DNA of 64,000 nt from Pseudoalteromonas sp. XI10 (lineage in GTDB: Bacteria > Pseudomonadota > Gammaproteobacteria > Enterobacterales > Alteromonadaceae), in contig NZ_LOPY01000026.1 of assembly GCF_001469895.1 (NCBI RefSeq), positions 113,799 through 177,798 of the forward strand, in the 5' to 3' direction. Below are positions 17,322 to 26,248 of this stretch, one piece after another. The position numbers and the translations under genes are program-made. Numbering within the stretch: position 1 is the stretch's first letter; every line of letters begins with the position of its first letter. A model generated the notes under the pieces. That model saw only the letters and a list, made by a program, of their open reading frames with translations, had not been told where the DNA came from and searched no databases.

Positions 17322-18893
17322 TTAAACTCGACTTGCTTGTTCAAAGGCTGGCATGATGGTTTGCGTGGCCTGTTTTTGATGCTGGCGTTTGGCCATTTTA
17401 AAGAAAATAGCAGCAAATATAGCAGCGACAATGTCGACCATATAACTTGAGTAAAAGAGAGTGTTAACGTCACTTGAGGCAAGTTTTAAAAGTGTAGATA
17501 ACACCATTAACGTACACAGGCTCGCTAGCATGTAAAAGCCAGCAGTGGTTGCCTTTTGTACAGGCTTTAAGAAGCTATATATTACAAAAGCAAAAAAAGC
17601 TGCGTAATAACTGTATAGGGTGGCGTAGTTTGTGTTGCTCACAATAGTAGGTAGCCATTTGGCAGCAACGAGTGTAAAAGCGACGGCTATCATTGACCCT
17701 AAACAAACGCCAATGGTGAGCCTAGCCATAAACAAGGTACTGCGTTTATTAGGATCTTTTTTGAAGCGTTTGTCTATCCACAATAGATTACCCGAATAGA
17801 ATAAAAAGGCGCCAAGTAACCCCATAATGAAATAACCCCAACGACCCCAATCTCCACCATAGGTGCCAAAATGGAGTGAGAAAATACTGGCAACCATGTT
17901 ACCCCACACTGCATCTTCGCCTTGCGGGTAGCTTGAGTTAACCACTTCTAGCGTGTACGGGTTCATAAATAAGTAATCGGTATCTGGTCCGCGAACTACC
18001 GCATTATTGTTACTCATCATAAACACCGCAGAAGGTGATGCCGAGTTTAAATTACTATAGCGAATGTGGATTGGCTCATAGCCGGGGGCATAGTTTTTCG
18101 CTGCAAGTACTTGCTCATCAACACGTGGTAAGTTTTCAATATGAAAACTTTGCGCTGCAGGTGTAGGGCGCTGAAACAATGGCTTACCATCATAAAATTG
18201 CGCTAAACCACCATAAATAAAATCATGAAACGCAAACACCACCACAGTAAATGCAATGACTAAATGAAAAGGTAAACTGGCGATACCGATAAGGTTATGG
18301 CTATCGAGCCAAAATCGACTAGGCCCTTTTTCTTTACGTAGTGCAAAAAAGGTTTTAACTAATGTCGGCAGTAAAATAATCACCCCAGAGACCAAAGCTA
18401 AAAAGTACAAAATACAGGCAATGCCAAGAATATAAACACCAGATTGGTCATGGCCAATTTCACCAATAAAGCCTGCTGTACGGTGTAAATAATCAACTAA
18501 ATCGGCAAGTTCGTTTTCGGTTTGTGCGCTGACGTTTAATGTGCCATCAGCATTTAGGTGGGCGAAGTTAAGTTGTTTATCAAGCTCCATGCCTCGGGCA
18601 TTGCCTTTGATATACCACGAAAGAGGTGCATCTTGGGTATGTAAATCGAGGTTAAAGCCTTTGGCGAGTTGCTCGCCTCGCTCATTAATCGCAGTATCTA
18701 CCAGTGTTTGGTAGTCATAATTAGAGCTGGTGATTTTAGGAGCTTGTATAGGTGCTGCCCACTGCTGTATTTCGTGTTTGAACATGGTCAAACTGCCCGC
18801 ATAAAAACCAATAAACAGTACTAAACCTGCAATGATGCCTGTCCATGTGTGTACACCTTGATAGGTGCGAAGAATATCCGATCTTACTTTCAT
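17322..18893 (-). CDS. PepSY-TM inner-membrane protein, probable ferrisiderophore reductase (module 2)
   Basis: 523 residues. Seen: N-terminal helix with HTWTGIIAGLVLFIGFYAGSL, a periplasmic PepSY region, helix pairs around LDSHNLIGIASLPFHLVIAFTVV split over residues ~215-240, a second periplasmic block, SLHFGTYGGDWGRWGYF and four C-terminal helices. Same architecture as the module 1 protein but clearly diverged. ATG 18893 has AAGGAG eight bases before it and overlaps the upstream stop by ATGA; the frame extends to 18959 without a better start. Expected to release iron from an imported siderophore at the inner membrane. Confidence 0.85.
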   Translation of the reverse strand: MKVRSDILRTYQGVHTWTGIIAGLVLFIGFYAGSLTMFKHEIQQWAAPIQAPKITSSNYDYQTLVDTAINERGEQLAKGFNLDLHTQDAPLSWYIKGNARGMELDKQLNFAHLNADGTLNVSAQTENELADLVDYLHRTAGFIGEIGHDQSGVYILGIACILYFLALVSGVIILLPTLVKTFFALRKEKGPSRFWLDSHNLIGIASLPFHLVIAFTVVVFAFHDFIYGGLAQFYDGKPLFQRPTPAAQSFHIENLPRVDEQVLAAKNYAPGYEPIHIRYSNLNSASPSAVFMMSNNNAVVRGPDTDYLFMNPYTLEVVNSSYPQGEDAVWGNMVASIFSLHFGTYGGDWGRWGYFIMGLLGAFLFYSGNLLWIDKRFKKDPNKRSTLFMARLTIGVCLGSMIAVAFTLVAAKWLPTIVSNTNYATLYSYYAAFFAFVIYSFLKPVQKATTAGFYMLASLCTLMVLSTLLKLASSDVNTLFYSSYMVDIVAAIFAAIFFKMAKRQHQKQATQTIMPAFEQASRV

Positions 18894-19180
18894 GATGCAC
18901 TCCTTAGCATAAAAAACACGCCATAAAGCAGCACAGTTAAGCTGCCAAGGACAAGCCACGCTTGCTTTGCTGAGTTGAACAAATAACTAAAACTAAAAAT
19001 GGTTAGCCAAACAGGCGTGATCATCCACATGTTAAATTGCACTTTATCGCGAGCATCAATGCCTCCTGGGCCATACCAAGCAAAAAAAGCAACGAATATA
19101 AATGAGAGTGCCAGCCCTAAAAATGTACCTGCTAGGGTTTTTCCTAACCAAGTCGGCTGGCGTTTAGATGAGCTTGTCAT
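18890..19180 (-). CDS. DUF3649-like small membrane protein (module 2)
   Basis: 96 residues, three helices, with AWYGPGGIDARDKVQF in a loop between helices 1 and 2. Counterpart of the 13477 gene in module 1. AAGGA ribosome site before ATG 19180. Overlaps the PepSY start by ATGA, and lies 3 bp after the 19184 gene. Probably an accessory to the reductase. Confidence 0.7.
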   Translation of the reverse strand: MTSSSKRQPTWLGKTLAGTFLGLALSFIFVAFFAWYGPGGIDARDKVQFNMWMITPVWLTIFSFSYLFNSAKQAWLVLGSLTVLLYGVFFMLRSAS

Positions 19181-19183
19181 GAA

Positions 19184-19471
19184 TTATCCTTTTCTTTGCA
19201 GCAGGCTAGTAAAAGGGATCAGCATCAACATTAGCATGATGCTAAAGATGATGAAGAACACGGCTGCCGTGGTTGATAACTGTTGAAAGGCAAGAATTAG
19301 TGCGCAAACGGTTAACGTAATTGAAAGTAATCGCCATTGTTTTTTAATTGGTTTTGTTAAGAATCGCTGCTGCTTTCTGGTGCAGTAGAAAATACTGACA
19401 GCGAAAACGACCAGCAGGGTAACGGTAAAAATGAGCATAAGATTATAGTTGTAGTTGATGTTAAATGTCAT
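19184..19471 (-). CDS. Small membrane protein (DUF3325-like) heading the module 2 operon
   Basis: 95 residues, three helices (about 10-30, 47-63 and 68-88) with a basic loop TRKQQRFLTKPIKKQW. Size and position match DUF3325 partners of PepSY proteins. No strong ribosome site is visible before ATG 19471, and a Fur-like box starts 5 bp upstream; Met12 is an alternative start. It is divergent from the receptor at 19586, so both directions could be iron-controlled. Confidence 0.6.
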   Translation of the reverse strand: MTFNINYNYNLMLIFTVTLLVVFAVSIFYCTRKQQRFLTKPIKKQWRLLSITLTVCALILAFQQLSTTAAVFFIIFSIMLMLMLIPFTSLLQRKG

Positions 19472-19475
19472 TGTA

Positions 19476-19494
19476 AATGATAACTAAACTCAAT
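19476..19494. promoter_or_regulatory. Fur-box-like site between the divergent halves of module 2
   Basis: AATGATAACTAAACTCAAT matches 13 of 18 specified Fur positions, with a perfect left half AATGATAA. It lies between the receptor and the small membrane operon. Confidence 0.55.
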
Positions 19495-19585
19495 TGCAAT
19501 ATCATTAAGCTTGTGTTAATTTCCTAGCGCTTTTTTATCAAACTTAATTTGTTTAATTCTAATAATCTCTTACGGGGAAAGGACA

Positions 19586-21640
19586 TTGGCTACTGCATTT
19601 AAACTTAATTCACTCACCAAAGTTATGCTTGCATCATTACTTGTTGCACAGGGCTCAGCATGGGCTGATGACGACCAAAGCAGTCGAAAATCAATGGATA
19701 CTATTGTTGTTACAGGAGAAAAAACAGAGAAGTCACTTAAAGAGACCATGTCGTCAGTGGCGGTTGTTGATAAGTCTTTACTAGAAAACGGTCAACTTGC
19801 TTCGATATCTGAAGCGCTGTCAGAAATGGCGAACGTCGTTGTGTTAACGGGCTCTGTACCAGATATGCGAGGTGTGTCAGGTAATGGTGGTGCAACGGGT
19901 TTCAACTCATTTAGTGGTGGCTCTAAGGCTCGTGTTTCAACCTTGATTGATGGTGTTAGCCAACCATTTGTAGCCGATTTAACCGGTGATACGGGTCTGT
20001 GGGATGTAGAACAAATTGAAGTTTACCGAGGGCCGCAATCAACCAGCAATGGTCGTAACAGTATTGCGGGGGCTGTCTACATGACAACCAAAGCACCAAC
20101 TCAAGAATTTGAAGGGGCAGTGCGTGTCGGTTATCGCAACCAAGATAGTTACCTAGATACTGCCGCAGTGGTATCAGGGGCGTTAGTTGAAGATGTATTA
20201 GCATTTCGTTTATCGACTCAGTATGTTGATGGCGAAACGTTTTCAAATCCACCGGTATACGAAACAAATCCAACTGATCGTGAATTAAACAAGTTAAATA
20301 CCAGCAGCACACGCGCTAAATTACTTTACACACCAAGCGAAGATCTTGCTGTACAGCTAACTTATTCAACTTACAGTGAAGAAGGAAATTCGGGTCGTAA
20401 ATACTTTTTAGCGGATGAGCCATTTGATTATGAGCCACTATATCAACGTATTATGGATACTGAATCTGATACCACGCAAGTAAATGTTGATTACAAGATT
20501 AACGATGATTTATCGTTAGATGTTTTAGTTGCTTACATGGATTACAAATGGGGCTTTGAAGCATACGAGCCACTTGAAAGCGCAGAATCTGATGTATCAA
20601 TGGATGAGAGTAATATCACAGTAGATTCCAAGCTTAACTTTGGTTTAAGCAATGATTTTTACTCAGGCTTTATTGGCCTTGCTTATTTTGACCGCGACCA
20701 AGACTTTGAAAGTGTGGGAGCAACAAACTATTACGGCGACGATAGCAGTAAATCGACCGCAGTTTATGGTGAAACAAGCTTTAACCTAAGCCGCGAATTA
20801 ACATTAACAGCGGGCCTGCGTATTGAGCGTGAAGAACAATTACGTAATTTCAATATGGCATTTCGTGGTGATATGCTCGTTGAGCAACTTGATAATTCAC
20901 ACACACTACGTTTACCAAAGCTCGCGATTCAATATGATATTAGTGACGAAACGACGTTATTTGCCAGTGCGCGTCGTGGCTACAACGCGGGTGGTGGCGC
21001 ACTCGATTTTACCGCTGAAGATTATTACTACTACGATGAAGAAACCGTTAATACCTATGAAATTGGTTCGCGCAGCGTTTTAAATAATGGCGATATGAAT
21101 ATTAGTGCTAATGTGTTTTACAATAACTTCAACGGTTATCAAGCGCTTAGCTCAGCACGTAAAATCACTAATATTGAAGATGCTCATAGCTATGGTTTAG
21201 AAGTTGAAGCCTACAGCATGTTGGGCGATCAGTGGCAGTTACATGGCGGTTTCGGTTTATTGAAAACTAAAATTGATGAATCATCAGCCTTTCCTGATGC
21301 CGTTGGCAATGATTTAAATTCTGCACCGGAGTTAACGGCGAGTTTAGGTCTGTCGCATTGGTTTACCGATAGTCTAAAAGTGAATTTAAGTGCCAATTAT
21401 GTTGATGAGTTTTATGGCGACTTAACAAACACAGAAGAGCGTGTTGCGGGTGATTACACTATTACGCGTTTATCGATGACTTATGATACTGAACAATGGT
21501 TGATAAGTGCCTTCATCAACAATGCCTTAGATGAAGAAGCATACACCTCACAAGAACCTGTCAGTGGTCGTTACCCACAAGGCTACGTGGCTGTGGTTAA
21601 CCCGCAAACTATCGGTGCATCTGTAACTTACCGATTTTAA
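19586..21640 (+). CDS. TonB-dependent ferric-siderophore receptor (module 2), TTG start
   Basis: 684-residue outer-membrane receptor. Seen: a signal peptide ending in AWA (about 27), TonB box DTIVVTGEKTEKS, plug motifs ETMSSVAVVDKSLL, PDMRGVSG and RGPQSTSNGRNSIAGAVY, and terminal SVTYRF. Close in type to the module 1 receptor. No ATG lies near the signal peptide start; TTG 19586 follows an AAAGGA ribosome site at good spacing, so TTG is chosen. It is divergent from the small membrane/PepSY operon, with a Fur-like box between. The siderophore is unknown. Confidence 0.92.
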   Translation: MATAFKLNSLTKVMLASLLVAQGSAWADDDQSSRKSMDTIVVTGEKTEKSLKETMSSVAVVDKSLLENGQLASISEALSEMANVVVLTGSVPDMRGVSGNGGATGFNSFSGGSKARVSTLIDGVSQPFVADLTGDTGLWDVEQIEVYRGPQSTSNGRNSIAGAVYMTTKAPTQEFEGAVRVGYRNQDSYLDTAAVVSGALVEDVLAFRLSTQYVDGETFSNPPVYETNPTDRELNKLNTSSTRAKLLYTPSEDLAVQLTYSTYSEEGNSGRKYFLADEPFDYEPLYQRIMDTESDTTQVNVDYKINDDLSLDVLVAYMDYKWGFEAYEPLESAESDVSMDESNITVDSKLNFGLSNDFYSGFIGLAYFDRDQDFESVGATNYYGDDSSKSTAVYGETSFNLSRELTLTAGLRIEREEQLRNFNMAFRGDMLVEQLDNSHTLRLPKLAIQYDISDETTLFASARRGYNAGGGALDFTAEDYYYYDEETVNTYEIGSRSVLNNGDMNISANVFYNNFNGYQALSSARKITNIEDAHSYGLEVEAYSMLGDQWQLHGGFGLLKTKIDESSAFPDAVGNDLNSAPELTASLGLSHWFTDSLKVNLSANYVDEFYGDLTNTEERVAGDYTITRLSMTYDTEQWLISAFINNALDEEAYTSQEPVSGRYPQGYVAVVNPQTIGASVTYRF

Positions 21641-21647
21641 ACTAATC

Positions 21648-21677
21648 GCTAGTCGCTGAGCTGGATCAGCGACTAGC
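21648..21677. terminator. Bidirectional terminator between receptor and chemoreceptor
   Basis: 12-bp perfect stem GCTAGTCGCTGA/TCAGCGACTAGC, 6-nt loop, between convergent genes. It overlaps the chemoreceptor stop codon. Confidence 0.75.
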
Positions 21678-23349
21678 TTAATTTAAAGCGATTAATTTGC
21701 CCGTTTAAATTATTCGCCAAGTTAGCCAGCTTACTCGATGAGTCCGAAATGCTTTGCGTTTGTTGCTGCGACTTTCGACTGGTATCTTGTACTTCGTTTA
21801 AGCGCTGGGCGATTTCTTCTGTCACTTGAGATTGCTGCTCAGATGCAGAAGCTATGGTCATGTTTGCATCAGAAATGGCTTTTGCTTGTACGCTAATTTC
21901 ATCGAGCATATGGCCCACTTTTTCTGAGTTTATCACTGCCTCTTTAATTTGATTATCGCTAGAGCGTATCCTCTGCGTCACAGCATTGGTTGCAGATTGT
22001 AATGAGTCAATTTTATCTTGGATCTCAAGAGTAGAGCTTTGCGTTCGACTAGCCAAAGTTCTTACCTCATCAGCAACAACGGCAAAACCTCGGCCTTGTT
22101 CACCTGCTCTCGCAGCTTCGATTGCGGCATTCAGTGCCAATAAATTAGTTTGTTCGGCTATATTACTGATAACACTTAAAATAACCGTGACTTCATTTAC
22201 AGAGGACTCGAGTTGGTTAAGGTCTGTTAGTGATTTGGTGAGTGTATCGGCCACTGATTCAACAGAGCTAACTCCTTGTTGTACAACCTGTAGACCTTCT
22301 TGGGTTTTCTGATTAGCTGCGGTGGCACTGCTTGCCGCTTCTGCACAGTTTTGAGAGACTTCTTTAACGGCCGTTGAGTTTTCATAGACTGAGCTTGAAA
22401 TCACCTCAATCGCTTGGCTTTGAATATCATTTAGCGTTTTAGCTTGCTGTGAAATTTCGTCGAGGCTTTTTGCAGCCACTTGCGCTTGCTCTGATTGATC
22501 ATGTATTTCTTTAAGAAGCTGAGACAGCTTATCAACCATGATATTAAAGCTGCTCGCAAGCTGGCCTATTTCGTCATCAGCTTTGTGGTTAATATAGCGA
22601 GATAGATCCCCTTCAGAGATACGCTTAGCTTCATCAATTAAGGCATGAGTTGCTTTAATCACTTTTTTCTCTAATTGCCAGTAACACAATATCAAGGTAG
22701 CAATAATAGTCAGGACTAAAGCTGTGCTAATTAAACTTAGGGTGACAACACGGTCGTGATTGCTTTTAACTTCTGCAGCACTTTTTTCCTCGATGGAACT
22801 TAAAAATGCTTTCACGGGTTGCTGAATTTTCTCAACTTCGGCCATGTAAGCATCATTGGTTAAAAGTTCGATAGCTTGTACCCACCTTTTATGCTCACTT
22901 ACGGTTAAGTTATTTGTATCACGGCCAAGTAAATCACTGACTAAGCCAAATGCTTTTTCTTCTGTTTCAACTAATTTGAGTGATAAGTCGTTGGATTTTT
23001 TCAAGAGAGCTAAATCATCAGCAGCCACATTAAACGCTCTTAAACGCTGTTCATAACTTTTCTTTTCTCCATTTAGCCAAGCTGCTTTTCCTTGAATTTG
23101 ATCAACAAGCTGGTGGTATTCAGTTTCATAGCGAGGATCTAAGGTTACAACATGTTGACGAGCAAGTTCTGTAAGGTGAATCGAGTTTGAAGATGAAAAC
23201 TTAGCAAGATGACTTAGTTCATAACGCTGTTGGGCCGACTCCATACTTTCATCTTGGCCTGATTGCAAAAACAAAATAATGAGGAGTAGGCCTGCAGCAA
23301 GGGCAATGGTTGCTGCGAACACAGCTCTGAGTAAAAAGCGAATAGTCAA
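21673..23349 (-). CDS. Methyl-accepting chemotaxis protein, TTG start
   Basis: 558 residues. Seen: N-terminal helix (about 6-28), a helical periplasmic region (about 30-205), second helix (about 207-225), HAMP (about 226-280) and a signalling domain with the hairpin tip [20 protein letters not shown]. Senses an unknown ligand and controls CheA/CheW. The start is TTG 23349 with GAAGGG before it; no better start exists. The gene stands alone. It has no recognisable C-terminal CheR-docking pentapeptide. Confidence 0.9.
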   Translation of the reverse strand: MTIRFLLRAVFAATIALAAGLLLIILFLQSGQDESMESAQQRYELSHLAKFSSSNSIHLTELARQHVVTLDPRYETEYHQLVDQIQGKAAWLNGEKKSYEQRLRAFNVAADDLALLKKSNDLSLKLVETEEKAFGLVSDLLGRDTNNLTVSEHKRWVQAIELLTNDAYMAEVEKIQQPVKAFLSSIEEKSAAEVKSNHDRVVTLSLISTALVLTIIATLILCYWQLEKKVIKATHALIDEAKRISEGDLSRYINHKADDEIGQLASSFNIMVDKLSQLLKEIHDQSEQAQVAAKSLDEISQQAKTLNDIQSQAIEVISSSVYENSTAVKEVSQNCAEAASSATAANQKTQEGLQVVQQGVSSVESVADTLTKSLTDLNQLESSVNEVTVILSVISNIAEQTNLLALNAAIEAARAGEQGRGFAVVADEVRTLASRTQSSTLEIQDKIDSLQSATNAVTQRIRSSDNQIKEAVINSEKVGHMLDEISVQAKAISDANMTIASASEQQSQVTEEIAQRLNEVQDTSRKSQQQTQSISDSSSKLANLANNLNGQINRFKLS

Positions 23350-23476
23350 AATATTACCCTTCTCATTAAAAGTAAATATTATTAACCATAGTACAAAAAT
23401 CTAATTTCAATAAAAATTACGAGTAAGCTAATTAGAGGTCATTATTTAAGCTTGTAATTAAGGGGGCTTAAAATGA

Positions 23477-23500
23477 CAAGGGCAGTGTCAACTGCCCTTG
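23477..23500 (-). terminator. Terminator after the Gfo/Idh/MocA operon
   Basis: 10-bp stem CAAGGGCAGT/ACTGCCCTTG, 4-nt loop, minus-strand TCATTTT tail. Confidence 0.75.
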
Positions 23501-23510
23501 AATAATACAT

Positions 23511-24497
23511 TTATTGGTCTGCGGGGTACACAACGCCAAGTTGGCTTCGCGCCTCATCAAGCACCACCATAACTTGTTTTGATAGTGTATGGGTATTTAC
23601 TGAAGACTCAATTTGTCCGGCATTGGCCGCTTGAATAAAGTGGCTTACTTCATGGCGCATAAAGTGTTCATCAAATGGCTCAGAGAGTTCTTCAACCGTG
23701 CCATCGTTATCGATAAATTGCATACGCTTTAATAAAGAGACTGCTTCGATACGAATACGACCTTTTTCACCTTGGATCTCAGTAAAATTATCGCCTTGCG
23801 AGATTTTAGAATAGCTGATCACCGCTTGCTTATCAGCGTAATTTAATAATACATCGCCAGCTCCATCAACGCCGGTTTCAAGTAACACGCCGCTTGCTTT
23901 TACACTCTGAGGCGCGCCCCATAATGCGAGTAAAATATACAGCGGATAGATACCTAAATCGACTAATGCACCGTTAGCAAATTCTGGCAAGAAAGTATTT
24001 GGCCGCTCGCCATTTTTATATTTATCGTAACGTGATGAGTACTGACTATATTGACCAATATATTTGCGGGGTGTGCCAATTTTTTCGATGGCATTTTTTA
24101 AGCGTGCGAAGTTTGGTAAATGGGTGGTCATCATCGCTTCCATGTATAAGCGTTGATGTGTTTTTGCCGCCTGAATGATAGCCTCTAGTTCTTTACTGTT
24201 AGCAGCCGAAGGCTTTTCACCTAAAACATGTTTACCGGCTTTTAAACACATTACAGCATAGTCTTTGTGTAAGCTATTTGGTGCAGCAATGTATACAGCA
24301 TCGACTAATGGGTCTTGGCATACTTGCTCAATATTGGTAAACACTTTTGCGTCTATAGCGTCGTGCTTTGCAAGGAAAGCCTCGCCTGTTTGCTGCTCTC
24401 GAGAGCACACACCGTATAAGGAGAATTCTTCAATTTGTTTAGCTGCACTCAGTAGTGTATCGCTTATAAAATTGGTACCTACAATCACAAAGTTCAT
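23511..24497 (-). CDS. Gfo/Idh/MocA-family NAD(P)-dependent oxidoreductase
   Basis: 328 residues from the chosen start. Seen: an N-terminal Rossmann fold, IVGTNFIS instead of the classic GxGxxG, then YIAAPNSLH and GEKPSAANSKE (the EKP motif of the family, Lys in the cofactor/active site), and a C-terminal alpha/beta domain. Members oxidise or reduce sugars, inositols or dihydrodiols. ATG 24497 with a GAGGAG ribosome site is preferred over the open frame to 24536. It lies 2 bp after the methyltransferase gene in the same operon. The substrate cannot be told. Confidence 0.87.
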   Translation of the reverse strand: MNFVIVGTNFISDTLLSAAKQIEEFSLYGVCSREQQTGEAFLAKHDAIDAKVFTNIEQVCQDPLVDAVYIAAPNSLHKDYAVMCLKAGKHVLGEKPSAANSKELEAIIQAAKTHQRLYMEAMMTTHLPNFARLKNAIEKIGTPRKYIGQYSQYSSRYDKYKNGERPNTFLPEFANGALVDLGIYPLYILLALWGAPQSVKASGVLLETGVDGAGDVLLNYADKQAVISYSKISQGDNFTEIQGEKGRIRIEAVSLLKRMQFIDNDGTVEELSEPFDEHFMRHEVSHFIQAANAGQIESSVNTHTLSKQVMVVLDEARSQLGVVYPADQ

Positions 24498-24499
24498 GG

Positions 24500-25300
24500 T
24501 TACTCCTCGCTGTTTTGTGCAAGCCATGCTTGCCAATCCTGTTCAAACTTTTCCATTTGTTTATGTTTTTTGCTTAACAAATGTTTGTCTTCATCTTCTT
24601 GTGCCATATAAGGGCCTACTCGGCATAATGCACAGTGTTTATCACCTAAATAAGCGGGTAAAGTCAGCTTTTCAGTAATGCTATTGTCAGTTTTTTCGCT
24701 AAATACATAGGTAATGCCACTGGTGTCTTTAACGTGTTTATCGCGATCAACATTGCGAATTTTATAGCCTGGGAATAAGTTAATATCGAATGGCATTTGG
24801 CCAAGATATTGGCAAGTCAGCCCTTGATTTAAGCTGCCTTCAATATTCCATTCGCGGTAAGGTTTTACATCTTTAGAGGTGATGAAGCAGAGCATCGGGC
24901 CGTTTTTATCTAATGCGAACTGGCTTGCGTAGTCTAGGTAGCGATGCAACAAAGCACGGTTTAAAACATTCATACCACCTTGTTGGGTATTTGCTTTAAA
25001 TGCAGCTTCACCTTTAAACGCTGGTATAAGTGGAAATTGAAAAATAACCACATCGAAACAAGCGCCATCTAAGCGCTGCCACGAGTCAGGATTTGTTACA
25101 TCAAACTCGGTGAGTGTTTCAATGTTAAGTTGTTGCAAGGCGCTAAGGGCATTGTCGGCATATTTTTGTTCTATGATGTTTGCATCATCATAAGTTGAAG
25201 CAACAAGCTTGGCAGGTTTTATATAACGAGCAATAGAGTGCGAAAATGATAAATCACCATCGCCAACCGTTAATATGCGCCAACTAGGGTCTAAAAACAT
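24500..25300 (-). CDS. BMT5-like (DUF2431) methyltransferase with C-terminal U1-type zinc finger
   Basis: 266 residues. Seen: ILTVGDGDLSFS near the N-terminus (SAM-binding loop of the BMT5/DUF2431 family), VVIFQFPLI as the acidic/aromatic strand after motif I, and NVLNRALLHRYLDYA. Eukaryotic BMT5 methylates N3 of a uridine in 25S rRNA. The C-terminus has Cys223-x2-Cys226-x13-His240-x5-His246, the spacing of a U1/C2H2-type zinc finger as found in RNA-binding proteins. It sits in an operon with an oxidoreductase and a small membrane protein, which does not point to a function. An RNA substrate is inferred. Confidence 0.8.
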   Translation of the reverse strand: MFLDPSWRILTVGDGDLSFSHSIARYIKPAKLVASTYDDANIIEQKYADNALSALQQLNIETLTEFDVTNPDSWQRLDGACFDVVIFQFPLIPAFKGEAAFKANTQQGGMNVLNRALLHRYLDYASQFALDKNGPMLCFITSKDVKPYREWNIEGSLNQGLTCQYLGQMPFDINLFPGYKIRNVDRDKHVKDTSGITYVFSEKTDNSITEKLTLPAYLGDKHCALCRVGPYMAQEDEDKHLLSKKHKQMEKFEQDWQAWLAQNSEE

Positions 25301-25304
25301 GTTG

Positions 25305-25676
25305 CTATTTGCCTTGTTCTGGCGTTGTTTCTTGCGCGATTTCAGGGCAAAGGGCTAAGCGAGTTTTAAGCCCTTCAATGGCTATTTGCTTAAAGATTAA
25401 GTTAAAACTAATCAATACGGCAATAACGATATGAATAGGACCATGGGTAAACCCCGCGTCTGTGTCAAAAAGCATTAAGCCGAATAACAAGAACATGGTA
25501 GCTAAAAATATTTCAATCAACTGATTTGAATATAGCTTTAAATTGCCTTGGTTTTTATGATCTTTTTTAATGTGAATCGCACAAAAAAACGGGATCACTT
25601 TTATTTTAAAGTGAACGTTTTTTTCTACGTAATTTTCGCCAAGGTGGTCTAGTTTAGCACGCAGTTGATCTATCAT
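25305..25676 (-). CDS. Hypothetical two-helix membrane protein
   Basis: Not recognised. 123 residues: a polar N-terminus (MIDQLRAKLDHLGENY), a short basic stretch HIKKDHKNQG, two hydrophobic helices (about 52-70 and 78-95) and a Pro/Glu-rich tail. It lies 4 bp before the methyltransferase gene, so it is co-transcribed and possibly coupled. Function unknown. Confidence 0.65.
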   Translation of the reverse strand: MIDQLRAKLDHLGENYVEKNVHFKIKVIPFFCAIHIKKDHKNQGNLKLYSNQLIEIFLATMFLLFGLMLFDTDAGFTHGPIHIVIAVLISFNLIFKQIAIEGLKTRLALCPEIAQETTPEQGK

Positions 25677-25730
25677 AGCAAGTCCTTAAAAAACTGAGCC
25701 GCGGATGTTACCGCAAACGCAAGAAAAGGG

Positions 25731-26150
25731 CTACTCAGGATAGATACTCATGCCAATTACAAATATGTGGCATACAAACACCACAGACGTTAAAACAAAA
25801 CGCATTTTTTGATAATCAACGTGATAGGTTTGCCACTGCGGTGCGCTTTTTTCAAATAACAGCACTAACCAAAAACTTGCTGCGAGCCAGATTAGAGTCC
25901 AAGTTGCTGGTAAAAAGCTTAAAAAGCCAATCGGTAAGATAGGAATAATCGCTTTAATAGCATCAGCATGCGTTTGCTGACCTGCATGCCATAAATTGCC
26001 AGCCATAAAGGCTAAAATAGCGATGCTATAAAAAGTGAAAAAGTCTAAATTGACGGCATTACTTCCTGCAATAAGTGGCCAACCTACGCAGCCTAAAAAT
26101 GGTAGTAAACCTAAGTAACCAAGTTGAATGTGATTAATAAACTTTTCCAT
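25731..26150 (-). CDS. DUF3429 membrane protein
   Basis: 139 residues, about five hydrophobic helices, with LGYLGLLPFLGCVGW at the start, as in DUF3429 proteins of unknown function. ATG 26150 has an AAGGTC ribosome site and starts just before the first helix; the frame extends to 26183 into the terminator region, which is unlikely. It may be read with the genes down to 23511. Confidence 0.75.
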   Translation of the reverse strand: MEKFINHIQLGYLGLLPFLGCVGWPLIAGSNAVNLDFFTFYSIAILAFMAGNLWHAGQQTHADAIKAIIPILPIGFLSFLPATWTLIWLAASFWLVLLFEKSAPQWQTYHVDYQKMRFVLTSVVFVCHIFVIGMSIYPE

Positions 26151-26176
26151 AATGACCTTTAAACCGCTTAAATTAA

Positions 26177-26200
26177 AAAGCATACCTAACGGTATGCTTT
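26177..26200 (-). terminator. Terminator after fadD
   Basis: 10-bp stem AAAGCATACC/GGTATGCTTT, 4-nt loop, minus-strand T-run. It separates the fadD operon from the DUF3429 gene. Confidence 0.88.
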
Positions 26201-26248
26201 ATTTAATAACTATTTTATACCAGTTAGGCGGCTAAAACGATCGCTTTA

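Noticed and set aside
20249..20259. CCACCGGTA inside the TBDR at 19586 as a third operator
   Set aside because: Only half of the palindrome matches, and it lies inside coding sequence.
19956..20312. 118-residue antisense frame in the TBDR
   Set aside because: Shadow of the receptor reading frame, with no ribosome site or recognisable motif.
11649..21640. Recent tandem duplication of the whole iron module
   Set aside because: The PepSY proteins and small membrane proteins are too different; only the rhtA fragment shows recent-looking similarity.
24265..24678. 137-residue + strand frame across the oxidoreductase and methyltransferase genes
   Set aside because: Crosses two confident genes on the other strand and has no features of its own.
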